NCBI GenBank assembly: GCA_038373865.1
Contig: JAXGGA010003901.1
Coordinates: forward strand, 31,762 to 95,761
Source of the DNA: Uloborus plumipes
Taxonomy: Eukaryota; Arthropoda; Arachnida; Araneae; Uloboridae
Direction: 5' to 3'
DNA: 64,000 nt
The position numbers were made by a program, and so were the translations under genes. Below the pieces are notes generated by a model. It saw only the letters and a program-made list of their open reading frames with translations. It had not been told where the DNA came from and ran no database searches. Positions 56,972 through 64,000 of this stretch are shown piece after piece (positions within the stretch are counted from its first letter, which is position 1; each line of letters opens with the position of its first letter).

Positions 56972-58807
56972 TTAATTAAAAATGGACTAGCGTAATTTTT
57001 TTAACCTTTTTAAAGAGTAATTCTAGTTAATAAATGAAACAGTAAATAAAAAGCGTACTACCCTACATTTGCCGGCATTTCGGAAACTGAGGTTGACGAG
57101 CATGCCGGGAAATTCGAGATTTATTATGCCACAAAAGAAACAATAAGTAAATTTCCTCGCTCAGTGTCAACCTCAAAGCAAACCACTGCAAGGGGAAAAA
57201 AGTAATAAACCCTCACAATTGCCCCCTCTTTTTCCACCATAAACCAATAATTTTCAGGCCAATGAAATAAAAAGAATCGAGGTGGTTTGATGGTGCGTTA
57301 TCTTCATATAGTTAATTAATTTGTTTACGAAATTAACCATTCATTAATTCTAATATATTGATCTATACTGCCGTGCTAAGCACAATTGTAGTATGTGCTA
57401 TGCACTGTGCAGCTGAACTCAAAATGAAATTGCTTTTGAAAGTTTAACGCCTCCATATATGTCATTCAGATTCCATTTTTTCAGAAATTTTATTTGAATA
57501 ATTCCCGTTCACAAATGACCATAAAACAATGTATTTAGGTAGTGTATGATACAAGAAATCACGATGACAATTATTCAATTTTGAGAAAAGTGCAGATACG
57601 ATTTGTGAGTTTAGCACACCACTATAAAACTGAAATTTTTAAAGTTAATACATACCTGTTGTAGTATTAAATTATTATTTTCTTTCCTCGGTTTTCTGAC
57701 ATGCCAGAAGGATCAGGCAAGGGATATTGAAAATCTGGTGACAATGGAATTTTGCTACCGCCGTGATAGCTGATGCGGGGTAACACGGTTACACTTTACT
57801 TGGTATTGAAGAACTGTCACAGAAATATGTGAGGAAAAGTAATTGTTGCAATATGATCACATTTATTTAAATAATCATTTATGATGTACACTACGTGGAT
57901 TAATCACAAAATTCATATGGAAAATAAAAATGTATAGGTGTATTATCATGTTTTCCTATCTTTCTTTCCTTACTTTTATGTTGTTTTATTTATTTACCTT
58001 GAATAAAAAATATTTTTGACCAGAACGAGCAAAAATCTTTAACGGCAGACGAAAATGTTCTGCGGACCTGTGCCGATCCGCCGGGCCGCAGGTTGAGAAT
58101 ATCTGCTCAAAATGATTCTTGTTCTGAAAAAACCAGTAGCCGAGATCCTTTTCATAGTTGCTTAGGATACCTGGCGTCCGCGATTTGTCTAACCCTGGAT
58201 GTTTATATCGAAGATTCGGATAATATGTTGCAACTAAAGTAAGACCGCGGAGAGATGGCGGATGGACTGAAAGCGGAAATGGGCCACTTCATTTGGAAAC
58301 AGGTTGGATTAACGAGAACGCGCGACTTCGCTGCTTACGCATAATAGCAGATCCAACCTACTTCAAAATGAAATGCGACTCGTCATCTTAGCCTCCTTTC
58401 CCCTACCTGTTTTAATCCCTAATATTTTTAGAAGTCAATATTTATATTGCTTACATTTGAAACCACATTCTAGAGAAAAAAGAAATTTCCCTTGAAGCGC
58501 ACATAAATTACAACCTTTTAAATTTTATTTTCAATCATAATTGTTGGTTAATTTTTATACGTAAAAGAAAACAGACCTGATGGTATCACAAGTTCAAACA
58601 AAGAATTAATTTTAATCCCGCATCTTCAAAGAAATTTTAAATAAACTCTTTGATCTGCATTAGTGAAGCTTTGTTCAGTGAAATCTGAATTGTATTGTAA
58701 TTAGAGATGACACGAAGCACAGTTTGGCCGAAACGCCGACTACTGAAGCTTCGGCTGCTGCACATATTGAAGTTTTAGCATTGAATGCATAATTAATACT
58801 ATTAAAA
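56966..58807. other. Unannotated sequence with remnants of repeat ends
   Basis: GC-richer patches at 57065-57120, 58040-58100 and 58240-58400 look like decayed repeat ends. At 58703, TTAGAGATGACACGAAGCAC, followed by GAAGCTTCGGC, resembles a hAT-type start truncated by the Helitron at 58808. No gene was recognised. Confidence 0.35.
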
Positions 58808-58959
58808 TCTGTCCGCGTCTGTCTGTCTGTCTGTCTGTCCGTCTGAAGCTTGAACTCCTCAAAAACCGCTGAGAGTAGCGAATCAAACATAGTACCATTC
58901 GATTCGAAATTTTCTAAGGAAGACAATAAGACCAACTGCGTAATTGTACGACGTTAAAT

Positions 58960-60490
58960 AGCTGAGATATTAATTAAAACGTTAATTAAATTCTTTGCAC
59001 TCTTAAAATTCCAAGACATTTATTTCTTTCCGTTGCCATTTTAAATTAAAGCGTTAATTAAATTATTGCACTATTTAAAATTCCAAGACTCTTATTTCTT
59101 ACCGTTGCCATTTTGAATTAAAACGTTAATTAAATTTTTGAACTATTTAAAATTCCAAGACTTTTATTTCTTACCGTTACCATTTTGAATTAAAACGCTA
59201 ATTAAATTATTGAACTATTTAAAATTCCAAGACTTTTATTCCTTTCCGTAGCCATTTTGAATTAAAGCGTTAATTAAATTGTTGAACTATTTAAAATTCC
59301 AAGACTTTTATTTCTTACCTTTGCCATTTTGAATTAAAACGTTAATTAAATTATTGAACTATTTAAAATTCTAAGACTTTTATTTCTCTTCGTTGCCATT
59401 TTAAATTAAAACGTTAATTAAATTATTGCACTATTTAAAATTCCAAGACTTTTATTTCTTACCGTTGATATTTTAAATTAAAGCGTTAATTAAATCGTTG
59501 AAGTATTTAAAATTCCAAGACTTTTATTTCTTACCGTTGCCATTTTGAATTAAAACGCTAATTAAATTATTGAACTATTTAAAATTCCAAGACTTTTATT
59601 TCTTTCCGTAGCCATTTTAAATTAAGGCAGGGATTCAAGTGAAACAGTCGATCGCACATTACAATCGCTACTGGAAATGAATTACATTAGAACGTTTCTT
59701 GATAAAAACATCGTGACGTCAGCGTGACGTTTGCCTATGAAAAACGAGCTAGATAAAACGTCACAGCCTACTTGGCGAATAAGAGGAGATCACTGAGTGC
59801 TTGTGAGCTCTTATTGGCTCCACCCGTAGTGACGTCATGCCAAGTTAAGTTGATGATAATGTAATTCACTTCCAGTAGCGATTGCAATTCGAAGCGATCG
59901 CAGTGCTGTTTCACTTGAATCCCTGCCTAAAGCGTTAATCAAATTATTGAACTATTTAAAACTCCAAGACATTTATTTCTTACCGTTGCCATTTTAAATT
60001 AAAACATAAATTAAATTATTGAACTTTTTAAAATTAAAGAGCGTTATTTCTTTCCCTTGTCATTTTAAATTAAAGCGTTAATTAAATTATTGAACTATTT
60101 AAAATTCCAAGACATTTATTTCTTACCGTTGCCATTTTAAATTAAAACATTAATTAAATTATTGAACTTTTTAAAATTAAAGAGCGTTATTTCTTTCCGT
60201 TGCCATTTTAAATTAAAGCGTTAATTAAATTATTGAACTATTTAAAATTCCAAGACATTTATTTCTTACCGTTGCCATTTTAAATGAAAACATTAATTAA
60301 ATTATTGAACTTTTTAAAATTAAAGAGCGTTATTTCTTTCCGTAGCCATTTTAAATGAAAGCGTTAATCAAATTATTGAACTATTTAAAATTCCAAGACA
60401 TTTATTTCTTACCGTTGCCATTTTAAATTAAAACGTTAATTAAATTATTGAACTTTTTAAAATTAAAGAGTGTTATTTCTTTCCGGTGTC
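58960..60490 (+). repeat. 72-bp satellite array, turning into a 143-bp dimer array
   Basis: CGTTAATTAAATT-type starts occur at 58980, 59052, 59124, 59196, 59268, 59340, 59412, 59484 and 59556, exactly 72 bp apart. After the MITE they occur at 59933, 60005, 60076, 60148, 60219, 60291, 60362 and 60434, alternating 72 and 71 bp. In the second half one monomer carries TTCCAAGACATTTATTTCTT and the next TTAAAGAGCGTTATTTCTTT, giving a dimeric higher-order repeat of four copies. The first half lacks the second monomer type. Confidence 0.95.
59626..59927. mobile_element. PIF/Harbinger-type MITE, copy 1, inside the satellite
   Basis: The ends GGCAGGGATTCAAGTGAAAC and their inverse are flanked by TAA (59623-59625 and 59928-59930), a 3-bp TWA duplication typical of PIF/Harbinger. 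Pairing continues: CGATCGCA..TTACAATCGCTACTGGAA pairs with TTCCAGTAGCGATTGCAA. The interior holds GTGACGTCAGCGTGACG. Length 302 bp, non-coding. It interrupts one satellite monomer at AAATTAAAGCG. Confidence 0.9.
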
Positions 60491-60844
60491 ATTTTGAATA
60501 CGTGTTACAACAAAGTTCTAACAATTGTTTTTATTCTAATTAATGACTGATATTTTTTCTCTGGTACCATTTTGAAAATGTGCTTTTAAATGAACTTGCA
60601 ACTGCTGTTTTTAGCAGGGACTTTTTTTTGGCTACGATCCAAATATTAAAACAATTTTTTCGTTTAAAATTTTGCAATTAATTTAACAGGAAGAAAGCGT
60701 TTTGGAAATAATTGTTTTTGGTAAGGAATTTTATTTTTTATTTAGGAAGAGTGCTAAGTATGCACTACTAGTCATCGTCTTTATTTCTGAGGAAGCATGT
60801 GCAAATAATTCGACGGACTTTTTGATGCAGGAAAGCTTTTTAGC

Positions 60845-61045
60845 GGGGAGTAGTTAGTCGAAACTTTCCTTGCTACTGTAAAGGCGAGCCGCCTTGGCGG
60901 CGAGTAGGCTCATTAAACTTTCCTCGCTACTTTAAAGGCGAGCCGCCTTGGCGGCGAGTAGGTTGTTTAAACTTTCCTCACTACTGTAAAGGCGAGCCGC
61001 CTTGGCGGCGAGTAGTTTTCTCACACTGCCTTCACTACATTAAAG
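60845..61045 (+). repeat. 54-bp minisatellite with GCCGCC hairpin
   Basis: AAACTTTCCT starts at 60861, 60915 and 60969, exactly 54 bp apart. Each unit contains GGCGAGCCGCCTTGGCGGCG, whose GCCGCC/GGCGGC halves can pair, followed by AGTAG. A partial fourth unit merges into the Helitron 3' end. The GC-rich unit contrasts sharply with the AT-rich satellite beside it. Confidence 0.95.
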
Positions 61046-61113
61046 CCCGTGCAACGCCGGGCCACACAGCTAGTAAATGCATACAATATGATACTATATT
61101 AGATATGTTTTAA

Positions 61114-61416
61114 TCTAATATCTTCAAACGAGCAATTCTTGTGTATATATATCGGATCTCGAAAACGGCTCTAACGATTTTGATAAAATTTTGTACAAGT
61201 CTGAGAAGCTATCTTTCGCCATTTTCTTTATGATTACTATTATTGTTACTGTTTCATAGCAACTACGTTTTATTATAATAATGGATTTCATATTTAATCA
61301 AGTCAGCGTAAATTTAACTATTTATGGTATTTGGCAAACGAGTTTTGGTAACGTCAGAATTGTTACTGTTTTTGAAATTTTAAAGAGATCGTTCAAAATA
61401 AAGTTGTGGTGTGATT
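61114..61416 (+). mobile_element. Helitron 5' end fragment
   Basis: Starts A|TCTAATATCTTCAAACGAGC and continues AATTCTTGTGTATATATATC and CTCGAAAACGGCTCTAACGA, a familiar arthropod Helitron head. No 3' hairpin precedes the SINE, so it is truncated. Confidence 0.6.
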
Positions 61417-61487
61417 TTCATTTCATTTCATTTGGCGCCGAAGTCGCAGGAGACGTTGGTGAGAATGGATGCAGAGTCCCTGTTCTC

Positions 61488-62089
61488 TAAGGCCCCTTTA
61501 TAGACGAGCCGATGCATCAAGATTCAGTTTGACCTCTTTGGATCCAAATCGTGTTTGAGGGTCGCTTTTCTGACGAGTTATCGCTCATTGTCATTGGTAA
61601 CTAACTATTCACGTAAATGAACAAAGCTTGGCAATGTCCCGAAACTTTGCTCTGGTAACCCTAGCTCCGCAACGAAAAAAAAAAAAAAAAAAAAGAGAGA
61701 GAGAGAGAGTAAAAGTAAATGAATTGGATCCAAAGTGGTGAAACTTAGGCAGGAATTCAAGTGAAACAGGCGATCGCAAATTACAATCGCTACTGGAAAT
61801 GAATTACATTAGAACGTTTCTTGATAAAAACATCGTGACGTCAGCGTGACGTTTGCCTATGAAAAACGAACTAGATAAAACGTCACAGCCTACTTGGCGA
61901 ATTAGAGGAGATCGCTGACTGCTTGTGAGCTCTTATTGGCTCCACCCGTAGTGACGTCAGTGCCAAGTTAAGTTGATGATAATGTAATTCACTTCCAGTA
62001 GCGATTGCAATTCGAAGCGATTGCAATGGTGTTTCACTTGAATTCCTGCCTTAAGCTTGATGCGTCGGCCTGTCTATATAGCGGCTCTA
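61488..62089. mobile_element. hAT element inserted in SINE
   Basis: A perfect 8-bp duplication CTGTTCTC lies at 61480-61487 and 62090-62097. The empty site in SINE copy 2 reads CCTGTTCTCCAG, confirming the insertion. The ends TAAGGCCCCTTTATAGACG and the inverse of TATATAGCGGCTCTA pair imperfectly and continue as GCCGATGCATCAAG / CTTGATGCGTCGGC. Contains an A tract with (GA)n at 61674-61710 and the second Harbinger MITE. No transposase. Confidence 0.9.
61748..62050. mobile_element. PIF/Harbinger-type MITE, copy 2
   Basis: GGCAGGAATTCAAGTGAAAC and its inverse are flanked by TTA (61745-61747 and 62051-62053). The interior is nearly identical to 59626-59927 by eye. Length 303 bp. It sits just inside the right TIR of the hAT element. 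Confidence 0.9.
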
Positions 62090-62419
62090 CTGTTCTCCAG
62101 TAAGCATATGGTTTCGACTTTCACTTCACTTCACACTCCAAGGTCCCTTCGTACATAACACAACGCGTGGTTTGACCTGGATAGAGTTCTGAAGAGTGCT
62201 TTGTTTTTTTTTGAACCAGACCAAGGACCGAGCAAACCCTTGGCCCAGCACCCCCAGAAGTATCGTTTCACTTGGAGGACTTTGTGATTACGAACATTTT
62301 TAACGTCCCCCAGCCACCATTAATGAAGACGGTGGATCTTTGGTCAGCTGGGATCAAACCCGGGACCCTCCGGTTACGAGTTCGAAGCCTTACTGATCCG
62401 GCTACCACGGCTCACTGGA

Positions 62420-63376
62420 GTGATTTTACGGTGCGCATCGTTTAAATAAGGTTGTGATGATGATGTATTGTCCAAATAAGGTTGTTTTTTTTTAAACAAA
62501 TTACGGCTGTTTTAAATGCGCAATTGCAACCAAGGGCTTAAAAATGCTTTTCAAGTTTATATCTAAATAAGTACTTGGAACTTTAGAAAAAAAAACGACT
62601 TTACAAGCCTCTTTTTTTTTTTTTTTTAAACCGATCTGAGCTCGGTCTCCAGGTACTGTTCTTAATGTTACACAACATTTTTAGCTTATTATCTCATTTT
62701 TAAATTAATTTCACCAGCGGGTGACCGAGCTCCGCTCGAAGAAAACAGGTATCGAATCTTTCTCGAAGATTTAAATTTTCAATTGTGATTTATCAGAACA
62801 ATACATGCCATAAGAAAATTTGTGAAACCATTGGTGAAAAGATAACCGGTTAAAGTGCACCATTGTAAACTATTCTAAACAAAGTTAGAGTTTGGAAAGG
62901 GAACTATTCTATACAAAGATTAAGTTTGAAAAGTCATAGGAAATAAAATGTAATTGATAATAAAAAATTATACAATTAAAGAAATGGTACAAATTGAGCA
63001 GTGTAAAAATTGAAGTGCGTTGAAGTTCAATATTTTTGACAAATTTATTTAGAAAAACCAAACTTCGTGATTCCTCGTGGCCAAAAGCCCCATATCCCCA
63101 AGTTTACCGGAGTAAATTCTGGGGCAATTTTCGACTTGGCAACCATTCCTCGTATTACCTCTAACGTGTACCAGGGGACCGAGCCCGCTCGATAAAAAAA
63201 AAAAAAAAAAAAAAAAGAGGTTTGTAAACTCGTGTTTTTTTCTAAAGTGCGAAGTACTTATTTAGATAAACTTGAAAAGCATTTTTGAGCCTTTGGTTGC
63301 AATTACGTATTCAAAACAGCCGTAATTTATCTTAAAAAACACAACCCTATTTAATCCATGCTCACCGTAAAATCAC
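62420..63376. mobile_element. Element with inverted repeats of about 235 bp
   Basis: GTGATTTTACGGTG at 62420 and CACCGTAAAATCAC at 63376 bound arms that pair through AAATTACGGCTGTTTT, AATTGCAACCAA, TTTATCTAAATAAGTACTT and CCGAGC(T/C)CG..CCAGGTAC-like blocks. The non-repeated centre (about 62660-63155) contains CACCAGCGGGTGACCGAGCT and no recognised gene. No target duplication was found. Length 957 bp. Confidence 0.75.
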
Positions 63377-63380
63377 ACCT

Positions 63381-63782
63381 AATTTCATTTCATTTGGCGC
63401 GGGAGGGGTTGATGAGAATGGTTGCAGAGTCCCTGTTCTCCAGTGCGCATTTGGTTCCATGGTTTTGACTTTCACTTCACTTCACACTCCAGGTCCCCCC
63501 CCCCCCCGCCCCCCGTACATACCACAACTCGCTTTTTAACCCGGATGGGGCTCTGAAGAGCTCTCTGTTCATTTTTGAACCAGGCCCAAGGGCCGAGTAA
63601 ACCCTTGGCCCAGCACACCCCAGTGGTTTCGTTTCACTTGGAGGATTTTGTGACTACGTACATTTTTAACGTCCTCCAGCAACCATTAATGAAAACAGTG
63701 GATCTTTGATCGGCGGCTATATGATCGACCCGAGACCCTCCGGTTACGAGTCCGACGACTTACCGATTGGACTACCGCGGCC
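63381..63782 (-). mobile_element. tRNA-derived SINE, copy 2, uninterrupted
   Basis: The minus-strand head GGCCGCGGTAGTCCAATCGG, then TCGGACTCGTAACCGGAGGG and CTCGGGTCGATC, shows A-box, anticodon-loop and B-box positions. The body and ATGAAATGAAAT tail match copy 1 and carry an empty site for the hAT. A poly-C run lies at 63487-63496. Pol III transcription would run leftwards. Confidence 0.8.
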
Positions 63783-64000
63783 TGAGGCCCCTAAAAAGAC
63801 GAGCCGACGCATCAAGATTACCACTTAGGATCCAGCGCGTGTGTGAGGATTGTCTTTTCTGGCCAGTTATCGCTGCGTACTATGCGCCTTGCCTCCATAG
63901 ATAGTACAATGCAGATTTTTATTGAAGGAAAGAATTTACATCACAGAGAAGGAAATTACACCCATACCCAATTCTAACTTTATTTTGATCGATCTCTTTT
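63783..64000 (+). mobile_element. hAT element, second copy, cut by window end
   Basis: TGAGGCCCCTAAAAAGACGA then GCCGACGCATCAAGATTACC matches the left end of the 61488-62089 element, and the interior (AGTTATCGCT) also matches. It abuts the SINE head exactly. The right end lies outside the window. Confidence 0.7.

Larger units (their letters stand above)
58808..61073 (+). mobile_element. Helitron containing satellite DNA
   Basis: Begins A|TCTGTCCGCGTC followed by (TCTG)n and GAAGCTTGAACTCCTCAAAA. Ends with the hairpin GCCCG-tgcaacgc-CGGGC, a 9-nt spacer, then CTAG at 61070-61073 followed by T. About 1.5 kb of its 2266 bp is a 72-bp tandem array, interrupted by a PIF/Harbinger MITE. A 54-bp minisatellite precedes the 3' end. 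There is no Rep/helicase gene, so it is non-autonomous. Central tandem repeats are known in some Helitron-derived families such as DINE-1/HINE types. Confidence 0.85.
61417..62416 (-). mobile_element. tRNA-derived SINE, copy 1, interrupted by a hAT
   Basis: The minus-strand head at 62416 reads AGCCGTGGTAGCCGGATCAG (A-box-like) and later CCGGGTTTGATCCC (B-box-like), with CTCGTAA at the anticodon-loop position, suggesting a tRNA-Thr(CGT)-like ancestor. The body matches copy 2 at 63.4-63.8 kb. The 3' tail is (TGAAA)n near 61417-61435. A 602-bp hAT plus an 8-bp duplication splits the 3' part; without it the SINE is about 390 bp. Confidence 0.8.

Noticed and set aside
58675..58935. Minus-strand frame with a QTDRQTDRQT run
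   Set aside because: Translation of the (TCTG)n tract at the Helitron 5' end.
58960..60490. CRISPR-like array
   Set aside because: No unique spacers: the whole 72-bp unit repeats, and the genome is eukaryotic.
62330..62416. Functional tRNA gene
   Set aside because: A-box and B-box-like sequence is present, but the acceptor stem and cloverleaf do not close, and a second copy with a shared non-tRNA body shows it is a SINE head.

Overview
This window is eukaryotic, AT-rich and almost entirely repetitive. I lean towards an arthropod, probably a chelicerate such as a spider. The reasons are the mix of transposon families (Helitrons with CTAG ends, many hAT, pogo/Tigger and Tc1/mariner elements, and a Jockey-like LINE RNase H fragment of a type I associate with spiders) and one dispersed repeat (36.5 and 46.7 kb) that I recognise from spider sequence. 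This is inference: there is no rRNA, mitochondrial or conserved host gene to settle it. There are no operons, ribosome binding sites, CRISPR arrays or other bacterial features.

The only long intact coding region is a 333-aa Tc1/mariner transposase at 55.9 kb, with D142, D233 and E270 (DD36E spacing). It sits between perfect terminal inverted repeats (TIRs) in a TA microsatellite. Other coding signal is broken: a pogo/Tigger-like (DDE_1) transposase in the 24.8-26.1 kb element, a related reverse-strand remnant in the 5.3-7.4 kb element, and a LINE RNase H tail split by a hAT insertion at 51.7-55.5 kb. One unrecognised possible host exon lies at 44.9-45.1 kb (minus), and there are weaker candidates at 2.6 and 16.5 kb. 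CpG-rich islands at 10.3-10.6 and 28.6-29.0 kb could be promoters or exons.

Layout. 0-9 kb: a tandem duplication, a large palindrome, a 2.1-kb pogo-like element carrying seven copies of GTGACTAACATAAC, and a TTAA-flanked MITE. 9-16 kb: short tandem duplications, a hAT element holding a Helitron, and a MITE built of GGTGCC motifs. 18-31 kb: a dense MITE field (TA-flanked pogo/mariner types), hATs, Helitrons, and three copies of an ACTGTAAAA-iterating element. 32.9-34.5 kb: a 1.5-kb fold-back Tc1-like element with direct repeats inside each arm. 34.5-40 kb: three Helitrons, one carrying two nested insertions. 40-50 kb: sparse, with a palindromic MITE, the candidate exon and a CATCGGCCGATG-rich MITE. 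51.4-57 kb: a LINE tail interrupted by a hAT that is itself interrupted by a hAT, then the DD36E transposon. 58.8-61.1 kb: a Helitron containing a 72-bp satellite that becomes a 143-bp dimer array, a nested PIF/Harbinger MITE, and a 54-bp minisatellite beside its 3' hairpin. 61.1-64 kb: a Helitron 5' end, two tRNA-derived SINEs, hAT elements, another Harbinger MITE and a long-TIR element.

Nothing here looks like a cooperating gene system. The main points of interest are the nested insertion history, which target-site duplications largely resolve, and a recurrent architecture in which several unrelated MITE families repeat one short TIR-like motif throughout their length.
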